Shown one piece after another: positions 34,501-45,257 of a stretch of 64,000 nt of DNA. Within the stretch, counting starts at the first letter, position 1. Each line of letters opens with the position of its first letter. The position numbers and the translations under genes were made by a program. Source of the DNA: Chloranthus sessilifolius. Its lineage: Eukaryota; Streptophyta; Magnoliopsida; Chloranthales; Chloranthaceae. The stretch is taken from positions 129,018,791 through 129,082,790 of the forward strand of contig CM037585.1 in NCBI GenBank assembly GCA_021018995.1, written 5' to 3'. Below the pieces are notes generated by a model. That model had not been told where the DNA came from. It saw nothing but the letters and a program-made list of their open reading frames with translations, and made no database searches.

Positions 34501-35395
34501 AAACTAAAAAATATTTAAAATCAAATTTTGATATGAAAGATATGGGAGAAGCGGATGCTATTCTTGGAGTTAAAATAATAAGAGACGATAAATTATCTCT
34601 TTATCTCAAGAACATTATGTCGAAAAAGTTTTAAGAAAAGTTAATATGTTTGATTGTTCACCTTCTCCTATCCCAAGTGATCTAAATAAGAAATTAATAA
34701 GATATTCTAGTAGAGCAGAATCTCAATTAAAATATTCTAGAATCATTGGAAGTCTTATATATTTAATGAAGTGTACTAGACCCGATATAGCATTTATAGT
34801 GGGGGTATTGAGTAGATTCACTAGCAACCCAGGGTTAGAACATTGGGAAGCTATTCGTCGGGTATTAAGATACTTAAAAGGAACTATGAATTATAGTTTA
34901 CAATATATTGGTAAGCATGAACTCTTAGAGGGGTTTACTGGTGCTACTTGGATTTTTGACTCCTCTGATTCAAAATCCACAAGTGGGTGGCTTTTTACTT
35001 TGGCAGGAGGAGCAGTGTCGTGGGGATCCAGAAAATAAACATGTCTTTCTGACTCAAGTATGGAATCAGAATAAATAGCATTGTTTGCGGGAGTAAAAGA
35101 GGTCGAGTGGCTTCGAAGCTTTATAAGACAAATTTTTTTGATTTAACATACATATGTAATTAATATTTATTGTGATAATAAAGTTGTTTTACAAATTTCA
35201 GATAATAAAAATATAAAGGGAAATCAAGGCATATAGGCCTTCGATATAACATCATTCGACAGATGTTGAGTGATGGGATAATCGTGTTGGACTACATACC
35301 AACTTCTGAGATGCTTGCGGATCCGCTTACAAAAGTACTACCCAGAGATACAGTGTTAAAAATATCGAGAGGGATGGGCCTGAGACCAATATCTT
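31518..35395 (+). pseudogene. Copia gag-pol, broken by stops and frameshifts
   Basis: Start MAQSIKFMNQDLIKLDRFDG, SNFKRW (gag). Zinc knuckle CYVCGKRGHFARECK at about 32300. Protease VDSGATRHISF at 32437. Integrase region 32880-33460 (SDRGGEY, GVAERKNRTL). Reverse transcriptase 33880-34640 with ARLVAKGF, FSPVARKTSIR and the intact catalytic box YVDDM near 34458. RNase H tail SDSKSTSGWLF near 34970. At least ten stops interrupt it. Most are TAA/TAG/TGA where the family has Gln or Trp, that is, C-to-T or G-to-A changes. It is not functional. Confidence 0.88.
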
Positions 35396-35992
35396 TAAAG
35401 GCACAGTAGTTGAACCTCAACTTAGTCGAGTTGGAGAACTCAAATCCTAAGTTCAACGAGATAAGAAATTACTCTGTGATCCTTGAAAGTGCACAAAGGT
35501 ATGTTAGCTATTGGTCATCCCTATAGTGTTAAATTTTATGCACATCTCTTGTAGCGTGAGAGGGTGAGTTTAACTCTTAATGACTCTGTAGGCATTCATT
35601 TGCTGGGGTAAGAAAATAATTACAAGAGCACTCATGAGAAAATAGTTATAAGAGCACCCATGACAGATTCACCTATATGAGTATGGAAGTGAAGTCGTTT
35701 CAACAGAGATTCAGTCCTCTCTCTGAGATACTCATAAAATCAGGATTTTAGCACATGGCTGTAAAGCGCAGTCCTTATGTCACTAATGATTTAGGTCATA
35801 ATAAGTGTATATATAATTCCGATTTGTTAAACAGGTTTTAAGTTCAAAGATATAAGCTACTTAAAGTCCTTACAAACTTTGAGTTGTATGTACTAGTCAA
35901 AGGTTCAAACCGATCGGTACCTCTGATGATGCTTAGTATGATTGCTCTGATACATAATTTTTTAATTTTTTATTTTAAAATAAGTAGGAGAA

Positions 35993-36691
35993 TGTTATAT
36001 ATATTAGAATAGTAATATATATTTTTGTGTTTCAAAATTAAACTTAAATTATCATTAATAATTCAATGACAAACTTGTAAAATAATTCAATGGCATACTT
36101 ATAAATATTTACTCTCTAAAGTATTTTTTCAAAAGTGTCTTTTCAAATTTTGGATTTATCTTTTTACCGTTTGTTGAAAAGACATAAGTCTAGCGTCTCT
36201 TCACGATGAAAAGACACAGATCTTTTCAAAAGTGTTTTTTCATCGTAAATTTGAAAAGACACAAATTTCTTCATGGTGAAAAAATACAATCTTTCAAGAT
36301 TATCTCTATTTGTTATCCGAAAAGACACAAATCTCTTCAAATCTCTTCACGTTGAAAAGACACAATCTTTCAAGATTACCTTTATAAATAGAGACCAGAT
36401 CTAGGTTAAAAGATACAACAGAAATAAGATATATTTCTCTTTCTTTCTTTCATTCTTATCATTTGTGTATCAGAAAATCTGTGTGGTAGGTTATTTTTCT
36501 AGAAAGTGCAATCTAGAAAAGAATATACGGTTCTTGGCAAGACTGAGCTCTGTTGTATCCTGAAAGTAAATTCGCTGGAAACTCTATTGCATCTTCGTTT
36601 ATCCAACGGAGTGAGGGCTTCTATTGTCTTTATGATAGCGTAGTGAACTACGTGCCTCAGAGCCATTATCAATACCAAATTTTCATTAACA
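35993..36691 (+). repeat. 3' LTR of copia element
   Basis: It matches the 5' LTR along its whole length with scattered substitutions and a duplication of caaatctctt near 36329, indicating an insertion that is not recent. Confidence 0.88.
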
Positions 36692-36696
36692 TAAAC

Positions 36697-37284
36697 AAAA
36701 TCTAATAGATAGGTAACAGAAACTCATGGTGAAGAAAGTATTATTTTCTTCCTTTCAAACTCAATAACTTTTTTGTATTCTTTCATTTTTGGCTATGGCA
36801 AAGAACTATTTTTATATTTGGTAACATAACTCCTTGCCTTATTTGCTTTGACGAGGAGCTGTTTGAAGTGATAAAATTGATCTATGCATGTTCTATCCCA
36901 GAGCAGATCTTATTTGCTCTGACACAGAGCAAGCAAAAAGCAGCTTCTGCGCTTATAAGAGCTAACCCAAACACAATCTTAATTTTGGTTGTGGTTGTCT
37001 GTCGGTTGGCTGTGAAGGTTAATTACCTCCTGAGTTACTTTGCCGCAAGATTTGATCGTGGCTTCGGGCTTGACCAATAACTTTTCTTATTGGACCTCAG
37101 GCCACGAGTTTTGATTATGTTATCTTCTGGTTGCCGTCTTTTTTGGTTGCAGGCTTTTTGGTCGTGTGATAGTTGGACGCCACCATTTTTAGCCGCAACA
37201 TTCTCTGCTACATTTTTCAGCTGCAACTTTGGCTACAAAATTTTAGTCGCCAACAGTGGAGTAACAAGCAAAAATAAAATTTAG
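36697..37284. other. No gene recognised
   Basis: A short ORF at 36868 and others have no domain. The phrase ttgctctgacacagagcaagcaaa and similar short inverted words suggest a decayed MITE but no ends could be defined. Confidence 0.4.
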
Positions 37285-37575
37285 GAATGACTAAATACGA
37301 GAAAATGTCACTTGAGGTGATTTGGACATGTCTGTCACAAGTCAAACTCTCATTTAAATGATAGAGATACTACAAGCCTACAAGCACCAGAAAGTAGGAG
37401 AAGATGAAAACCAGTGAAGACCCAAATGGAAGCAACGAAAAGTAACATGTAGGCTTCTAGGATTACAGAATTACAAAGAGCTTAATGCTAATCAGAAATG
37501 AGTGGAGAAACAGGAATCACAAAGTTGACCCATAATATATAGATAAGATAAAGCTAGGATGATGATGATATTGAT
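37285..37575 (+). pseudogene. RTE-type LINE 3' tail
   Basis: Contains gtcacttgaggtgatttggacatgtc, then gaaaaccagtgaagaccc, a ggattacagaattacaaagag phrase and a gatgatgatattgat end. This is the same order as the RTE tail at 22540-22780 (tgcttgagatggtttgaacatgtc; aagacctggag; gatgatgatg). Confidence 0.62.
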
Positions 37576-38764
37576 CTATATTTTTTCTTAATATTCTATT
37601 TCTTTCTTATACCACATCTAAATTCCTACACATCTATTAGTATATATACATTTAATATCAATACTATTATTTAACTAAATAAATTTGCAAGGATAAACTA
37701 AGGACTCTCCTCCATAAAAAAAAATTAAGAAAAATACAAATTTAGAAGCCGGTTGGAGCCCAATTAAGGCCGTGCTAAGGCTCAACATGTAACATCCTGA
37801 AATTTTTGACTCTGAATAGTGTACTTCGAGAGGCATGCCCGATTTTGAATTGTATGCCTCGGTGTGCATGCCCGACTGGTCACGTACCCGACCTTGTGAA
37901 AGTAATTAATTAAGTTACTTTGGGTTAGGTATTAAGTGGAAAAGATTGATAAGAGAGTGTGTTAGTCATTAGATGATTTTAATATACACCAAGTTGTGGT
38001 CTATTGGCTCTGCTCCGAATCCGATTGGTAGATGGGTGGGGTGTGTAAGCCCTACACCGAATCAAAGATCATTTTGTTATGAGAAGACACCCTAAATAAG
38101 TACGCCCGTTTCACACGGAGGCTAGATCCTTGGATAACAGCTAACACCCAAAGGGGGCGTATGTGTTTTCTATGGGAACTAGTCCCATTGAATTAAAGAA
38201 AAGAAAATAGTTTCCTTTGGAAGCTAACACCCGATTTGCACTATTTTGGGGGTTTTGGGTTTTAGAGAGAGAAAAAAGGAAGAGAGAAAGAGGAAGGAGG
38301 AAATCTTGTGGATTTGTATACTCCGAGCTTTTTATTTACATGAAGAAGGTTTGTGAGATCGTGTAAGGGGAAGATCGCCGTCGATTTTGATGTTTGGTTA
38401 TGATTATATGATATTTGAAGCCGTTTGACCCTCTTCTTGCGAAGAGATCGTGGGTTTTGGATCCGTAAATCTTAGCATGAGTTTGTGTGAAGTGTGTGTG
38501 GAAGAAATGCCGTCGATTTCGTGGGCTTGGTTGTGATCGTGGAGCACGGAAATGATCGAGGTGGGTTTGGAAACCCTTTTTGTTTAACGAAGAAGATGAT
38601 CCGATCTACGAGTAGATCGCTGATTTGAAGAGGTAAATAACGTAATTCTTCAATGTATTTTAACTAAATATAGGTTACTTAGATGTGTGTAAAAGATTAG
38701 GATCAAAAGGGAATGAATTTTGATGTAAAAGATGGGTTTCAAGGTTTGAACCTGAGAAGTGCTC

Positions 38765-39450
38765 AGAAACTGTTAAAATCGATTAATCAATTTTGAAAAT
38801 TGATTAATCGATTTTTGACAGAAAAGAAATTCAAGAGGAACTTCACGAAATCGATTAATCGAAAAAAAATTGATCGATTTTGACTAGGCTTACTGACATT
38901 ATTATAGTATTTCGGCCATAACTTTTTTTTTCCAAACTCCGATTGATATAATTCTTATTGCGTTGGAAAGAGGACAGCAAGCCCTACAACTTTTATGAAT
39001 TGACAAACTTGTAAATCAACCGTTTTAAAAGTCAAAATTTAGTGATAAGTTTGGTCAAATTCTGATTTTTATCGAGAAACAAAACCGATTAATTTAGTAA
39101 AATCGATTAATCGATTTTTGAATTTCGATTAATCGAAATTGGGTCGATTAATCGACTGGACACAATCAGTGAGAAAAAATTTTGGCTGTTTAAAAATCGA
39201 TCAAATGATTTTGGAAAATTGATTAATCTATTTTGAAAATCGATTAGTCAATTTTGTCTGAGTTTGCCAGTACTGCTTTGGTATTTTGACTATAACATTT
39301 TGTTCCGAACTCCGATTGATGCAATTATTGAGGCATTAGAAAGATGACAAAAAGATCTACAACTTTTGTGATTTAATAATTTAGTAAATTTAAGTTTTTG
39401 AAGGTAAAAAATTTAGGAGAAAGTTATATCAAATTCTAAGTTGGCACGAA
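38765..39450 (+). repeat. Tandem duplication with CGATTAATCG palindrome clusters
   Basis: Two units of about 300-380 bp share the order: cluster of ATCGATTAATCGAT-type palindromes, then a block with agtatttcggccataac / ggtattttgactataac, then cgattgatataattcttattg / cgattgatgcaattattgagg, then ctacaacttttatgaattg / ctacaacttttgtgattta. At least eight CGATTAATC words occur. Confidence 0.7.
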
Positions 39451-39777
39451 CTTGCCCGTTCCGACTCGGTTTTGAGAAAACACTTAAATAGGTCTAAGTT
39501 ATTAGTGATTAGAATTGATCTTTGATGTATCATTTTATATTTGTGATGTAGATTAAGGGCGGATGACCATTGATAGGACCTTACTTGCTTCGAGGTTAAG
39601 GTAGGAGAAATTTAATATTTGATTACATTTTTGAAATTAATCCATAGATGGCTTGATTTAATCAAATGAAAATGATAAGTATGATTTGAAGTTTTGTTAT
39701 TTAAAATCAATGCTTGAATCTAATTAGACGTGTAGGGAAACTTCAACACAAACTTGCATGTTTAACTTTGATTTATA

Positions 39778-39866
39778 GTTTCTTTGAGGTATTTATATAA
39801 AAAAATGATAAGTTTCTTTGATGTGTTTAGATAAAAAATGATAAGTTTTCATGATGTATTTTGATG
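39778..39866 (+). repeat. Short 33-bp-period array
   Basis: tttctttgaggtatttatat and tttctttgatgtgtttagat, each followed by aaaaaatgataag, form two and a half copies with a period of 33-34 bp. Confidence 0.6.
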
Positions 39867-40107
39867 TAAGTTTGATAGTAATTTGAACTATAACTTAAAC
39901 TCTTTGCAAAATAGAAATTTGAAATTCTTGAGTCGAAAATGGTGAATTTTGAACTGTAAACTTAACCTATAATTTCTATTATGGTATTCGATTTTAAACT
40001 TGATTTTTAAAACCTTTGAACCAAGAATGTGAGCTTTGGACCGTGATTTAGAAAATGAACTAGAATGTGAACTCGGAATCGTTGTGTCTTGTAGATTTGT
40101 GAGAAGG

Positions 40108-40650
40108 TACACCCTTGGACCGCTGTGGTGGGATGTATGTACACCCTTGGACCGCTGTGGCGGGATTTATGTATGCCTTTAGACCGCTTTTATGGGATTT
40201 TACGTACTCTTTTGGACACTGTTGTGAGCCATGTACGCCTTTTGACCGCTTTTGCGGGATTTTACGTACTCCTCTGGATAATGTTGGGATTCATGTACGC
40301 CTTTGGACCGTTTTTACGGGATTTACGTACACCCTTAAACTTCGATGTAACCATGTATGGCTTTAGACCGCTTTTGCGAGATTTTACGTACTCCTTTGAA
40401 CCTTGTTGTGACTCGGTACACCCTTGGACTGCTGTGGCTGGATTCATGTGCACCTTTAGACCGCTTTTGCGGGATTTTACGTACTCTTCGGATGTTACTT
40501 CGTAAATCAAATGAGAAGTCATGAGATTAAGGTGGACTGCTATGGGCGGATTTGTGTATGTGAACCGCTATGGGCTGATTTTGTGTATGTGGACAGCTGT
40601 AGGCGGATTATGCTTGTCGTGGACCGCTATGGGCGGAGTATAAATACCAT
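40108..40650 (+). repeat. Minisatellite, 32-33 bp unit (accgct-tgcgggatt)
   Basis: About 14-16 units built on ctttggaccgcttttgcggg plus attttacgtac. Unit starts at 40108, 40140 and 40172 show a 32-bp period; later units are 33 bp or degenerate, and the last ones are shortened. Each unit carries an inverted pair ccgc...gcgg that could form a small hairpin. Two frames remain open through it only because the unit is repeated. Confidence 0.82.
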
Positions 40651-40668
40651 GTGGGCTGCTGGGGCCAA

Positions 40669-40935
40669 TTTGAAATCAGTTTTTATGTGATAAGCAAATG
40701 TTTTGAAATCAATTTTTATGTGAGAAGCAATTATTTTGAAATCAGTTTTGGATGATAAGGAAATCAGTTTTGAAACCAGTTTTGGTTTGTTAAAGAAATG
40801 TCTTTGAAATTTGTTTTGTGCAATAAGATAATGTTTTGGAAATCAGCTTAGTGCAACAAAAAATAAAATGAAAAGGTATTTAAAAATCAGTTTTGTTTGA
40901 TAAGAAAAGTACTTTGAAATTAGTTTCAGTTTTAA
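40669..40935 (+). repeat. Minisatellite, 33-bp unit (tttgaaatcagtttt)
   Basis: Eight units starting tttgaaatcag/aattag. The first three begin at 40669, 40702 and 40735, an exact 33-bp period. It directly follows the ccgct-type array although the unit sequence is unrelated. Confidence 0.8.
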
Positions 40936-41495
40936 ATATGAAAATATTTGATTTTGACATTGAATCTATGCTTCATTTGATAAGATGTAGATTTGTATTG
41001 AGTTTCCTCTACTAAGCTAGGATGTAGCTCACCCCCCGACTATACGTCACAGGTATAACGTTATTAGGATACCAGACTTGTAAATTGAGGACTTGAGGAG
41101 TGCTGAGATTTTCAGGATCGTAGATCGAGTGCCTTGTGGAGTTTGGTGAGTGTGGCTTGGTACAATGTGTTATTATATACTAGTTGTACACCACTGTTTG
41201 GTGATGTTGGTACATCATCGGTGGTCATTGTTAGTTATTTTAATATTTAATATTAGAATTAAAAATTTTATTTATGTTATGTTTTATACCAAGTATTCTG
41301 TATCAAGTTACGATCTACGATCTGATGGTCCGATTTTTCTGTTGGATTTACTTTTTTTAAATATATATATTGTTGGTTTTTGTGGAAACCGGAAAATCGG
41401 GCTGTGACACAGCATGTTCAAGTCCGATAGGGCATCAAACAAGGCCAGGGCCCAACTAAGCCTGCTTCAAGCCCAATGCTGACGGTCCTAGGTAG

Positions 41496-41711
41496 CAAGG
41501 ATCAAAATATCGGATAAAATTTCAATTTCAGGCATGACCGAAACCGAAAATTTGAACCAAAATTTCAGCTGAAAACTGATAATTTAGCCGAAATTTTGAT
41601 TCCCATACAAATTATGACTGAATTTTCGATCCAAATTGTCGTTTCGATGAGGACCGAAACTGATAATTTGGACCGAAATTTTAGTCATTTCGGCCGAAAT
41701 TTTAATCTTTG
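41496..41711. mobile_element. hAT-type MITE C (CAAGGATCAAAAT family), perfect 8-bp TSD
   Basis: Termini CAAGGATCAAAATATCGG and CCGAAATTTTAATCTTTG. Flanks ctaggtag identical at 41488-41495 and 41712-41719. The core is built from gaccgaaaccgaaaatttg-type words rather than CGATACGTATCG, so C and D form a second subfamily. Confidence 0.85.
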
Positions 41712-41719
41712 CTAGGTAG

Positions 41720-43604
41720 TATAATTTTTTGTACTAATTAACTGATAAAATATGATTATCTAGCTTATAAAACATTTGGTGTAGCAATCAAATTTGGTCA
41801 TAAGTTCAGCCTAGAACTTTAAGGGCTTCCGAAGTTTTTTCCACGGTCTTTATAATTTCGTAGGCAAGAGGCCATTTTTGTAGGAATTAGTGCCAAGTGA
41901 CTTAATACTCACGTCACTTTTTGGATGTGTGCTATTAGGATCATCATAGGTGCTGTCTCATAGGTGTATCATGTTCTAAATATCATTAGTAAAAAAAATT
42001 AGAACAAAAAAGATCTCCCTCATCTAAATGAAGGAAGCCAGATGTCATCTAAACTAATGGCTATCGTGTAAATCCATTGTATTTTTAATTTTAGATGGTC
42101 TTTGATCACTTTAAATAAGGCGATGGAAATCATCTTTTGATCCAATCTTTTGCAAAAACAAATCTTCAAATCATGGTCATCAAATCACACAGAACACATC
42201 GCCTAGATCTAGAATTATCCTCAATGGCTTGTGTAACCATAGATCGTTGATTTTGTATATCATTCCGTTAAAATAAATGATCTTGTTACACTTTCATTGT
42301 GGTTTTATCTAATGGTGGAAAACAACCCTAATCACTATCTCCATATCTGGTTCACTTATATGAGTTATATGCTACTTTTGGGCAAATCCTTTCAACAACT
42401 ACGAGATCCATTCGAGAAACACCAGTACTAGTTGAACGAATGAGACTCTCATATCTCATATTAGGAGGCTCATTACTTCAAATGAAATAAGAATAAAATA
42501 TTTAATTTTTTTTAGTAGGAATCTTGGGCGGTTCTCAAAAAAAAAAATTTTTTAAAAAAAGTGAAAAAAATTATCCCTAAAGTCAAGACTACCGGGAATT
42601 TATAAACCAATGCTTCTGTCATTGGATCATAGTTTACACTATAGCTTCCACGCCTCATAATTTCAACTGAAAAAAGGGCAACTCAAAGAAAAAGCAGTGA
42701 TTCAAATCAAGAATTCTCTGAAATCTTACATCAAAATAAAATTAAAAATTAAAAAAAGGTTAAAGATATCAAAGCAATAGTGATCAAATGACTTGTGCAA
42801 CGGTTCGTTTGATTGTTTGCAACCTCAATACACACGTTCTTTCCAATATATAACAGTTTGTAACAAAACAACACTACAATGTATTGGCAAATACAAAGAG
42901 GGAATGCGAAGAGAGCTTCATTGCTTTTAAATCATTTGAGATTGCTCTTAAGAAGAGAGAGGGCTGGACTTAATACATCGATGACGATTGTAAACAAATT
43001 TCTTAATAGCCGTGGAAGGACTTTTGGGGGAAAATTGTTTATCAGAAATTAATTTTTTTTACTTTTCTAAGAGTTTTATGATTTTTTAAATTTTATTTTA
43101 TTTTAATTAAAGGAGAAAAAATTATTAGCATATATAATTACTTGTAACCTAAAAAATGACCCAAGTACCAACAGCATCGGTGCTCAGGTTGAGACCTAAT
43201 ACCAACTCCTTTCTATGGCATTAGCACTGTACGATCGATGCGGTCATGGGCGAACAACATGCACATGGATCTTCATGCTCTTATGCCCCGTTCGAATAGC
43301 CAGAATGACAGGATTTTGAATTTTTTTACTTTTTCTAAGATTTTCTTGGGTTTGAGGAAATCTACTTTTTTACCTTTTGATGGGTGAAAGGGATTTTATT
43401 TTTCGTGCAAATTAATCAGAAAGACTAAGATCTTGTGTCTTTAGCTGTATACTCGTCTCTTAGAAGTACATAGGATATCGCCCTCTTGTTTCATTATTTA
43501 TTGAATTGCCATTATACACAAAATATTTATCGTGCCCCCTATTTTTTTTAATTAATAATTAATAATTTTCATATAATTAAGGGGCAAAAAAATGCGAAAA
43601 CTCA
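41720..43604. other. No gene recognised
   Basis: About 1.9 kb of AT-rich DNA with A-runs (42538, 42740) and no supportable ORF, RNA gene or repeat structure. Confidence 0.5.
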
Positions 43605-43818
43605 ACATTTCTGAACCGAAAAATAAAGACCGGAAATCAAACCGAAATAGATCCAAAACTAAAAAATAAAAACCGATTTTGGATCGGTTCGATTTCGGTT
43701 TTGAGTGCCGCAAACCGAAAACCGATTGGATAGGGGGAGTAAAACGAAACTAATCATAATATGGTGTTTTATCATACCGAAACTAATAACAATATAGGTT
43801 CCGAAAACCGAACTAAAA
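43605..43818. repeat. AACCGAAA-rich dispersed repeat
   Basis: Dense aaccgaaa/ttcggtt words on both strands, including ttggatcggttcgatttcgg, like the segment at 55545-55830. It is probably a decayed MITE of the aaccga type. Ends were not defined. Confidence 0.5.
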
Positions 43819-44218
43819 GTGAGAAAACCCAAAAAATCGAAAATCTTATTTTATAATGTACTCAAATTCCTGAAATCGGAAATTGTGGCCCTTCAAGAGA
43901 CAAAATCGACTAAGTGTGAGTCATCTAAGGTGTCCTCGGTCCTTTGGGGTAGTGATTGGGGTTGGGTTGCGAAGGATGTGATAGGTTCTAGAGGAGGTAT
44001 CTTAGTGGGATGGATAGAAAATGTTTGGCGTTGTATTCGTGGGTCGGAGAGCAAGTATGCGACCGCTATCATCCTATGCGATATTAGAGATAATAAGGAG
44101 TGGCTTTTGACAGCGGTATATGGTCCTACGGATCGAGATTTGGCAGACGAGTTCTAGGAAGATTTGGACTGGAATAGAAATAAGTGGAAAGGACTTTGGT
44201 GCCTGATGGGGACTTCAA

Positions 44219-44688
44219 TGATGGATCTATCGACCATCCAAATATTTGCCCTTGGATTTAGGCGCATGATCAATCAAAACAATAAATAAACAATCTATAA
44301 ATTGAAATATATGTGCGCACCTTGAGTGTGAGTCATGAAAGATGAGTTGTCGTTTTGATCTTCATCGATCTCCTCGCTTTTAATACCTCCTAGCACAATG
44401 GGGATGTTTTTGCTAATAAGGAGGGTTGAAGTGTGTCGAGCAATCGTTGGGATCAAGAATCCCTTATATTTATAGCTAATGAGTCATTTCTCATTAAAGA
44501 CTTAAATTACTAATTATATTATTATTGGAAATCACAATCATATCCTAACTAAAAGACTTAATTATTAATTGTTTATTCTCTTCAAATTTACTGATTTAGC
44601 AATTATTATATCACACTATTGATCTTACACCATTCACCGGTCAATGGATTGACCATAGTGACGGCCATCAAAATAGATTTTTCTAACA
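44219..44688 (-). repeat. 3' LTR of nested copia element
   Basis: 470 bp, highly similar to the 51067 copy; shared phrases include catccaaatatttgccctt and the ggcgcatgatcaatcaaaac block. Confidence 0.88.
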
Positions 44689-45257
44689 ATCTCCCACTTG
44701 GCCATACTATGTCAATAAACTCCGATTATCAAATGTTAGCTAACTTTCTTTGAATAACAAATCCAAATCAATCTCAATCAAAGTCTTTATAATCAGTCTG
44801 GTTCAGTGAGAATACTAACACAGAATCAATATAGTTCATGCATCATGTCATCGATAAAGGACTGTTCATTAATTACCGTATTAGAATTTATCACCGACAT
44901 AAATTCCAACTAGTATGATTTCGCATAAATTACAAGTTTACAAGCTGAATGGTGATTACATATAAACTCAATCTATTATTGGTCCTACTTTATTATCATA
45001 TATTGGCAACATATGTTCCAAAATTTTATTTGCATAAAAATAGAAAAATAAATAAATAATTTTTATTTTTGAATCAATTAAATAAATATATTCACTCTTA
45101 TACATGTACTCTCAATGACTATCAAAACTATCATTTAATCTCATGCGCGCAACGTGCTCCGAAAAGAGCTTGGGAGGTAAGCCTTTAGTGAGGGGGTCAA
45201 CCAGCATGAGTGTCGTACTAATCTTTTCAACATATACAATTTGATTCTGAACTTTCT

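Larger units (their letters stand above)
30805..36691 (+). mobile_element. Ty1/copia retrotransposon, degenerate, with perfect 5-bp TSD
   Basis: LTRs at 30805-31493 and 35993-36691 (about 689 and 699 bp) both start TGTTATATATATTAG and end CATTAACA. Target duplication taaac lies at 30800-30804 and 36692-36696. Inside, in copia order, are gag with a CCHC knuckle, protease, integrase, reverse transcriptase and RNase H, all on the plus strand. A polypurine tract (aagtaggagaa) precedes the 3' LTR. No convincing tRNA primer site follows the 5' LTR. Both LTRs have a TTTATAAATAG promoter block (31183 and 36380). Confidence 0.92.
37788..41409 (+). mobile_element. Solo LTR, 3.6 kb, Ty3/gypsy (Tekay/Del-like) type
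   Basis: It starts TGTAACATCCTG and ends CGGGCTGTGACA, matching inverted TGT(A/G)ACA ends typical of Tekay/Del LTRs. Flanks caaca (37783-37787) and cagca (41410-41414) fit a 5-bp TSD with one transition. No primer site, gag-pol or second LTR is present, so it is best read as a solo LTR left by recombination. It is repeat-rich inside: a tandem duplication with CGATTAATCG palindromes (38765-39450) and three arrays with a 32-34 bp period. The typical LTR phrase gtagctcaccccc occurs at 41027. Orientation is inferred from the terminal sequence only. Confidence 0.72.

Noticed and set aside
38765-39250. CRISPR-like regular palindromic repeats
   Set aside because: Spacing is irregular, spacers are repeated rather than unique, and the context is a plant LTR.
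40125-40522. ORFs of 126 and 86 codons across the minisatellite
   Set aside because: They are open only because the repeat unit lacks stops; the peptide merely repeats the unit and both strands are open.
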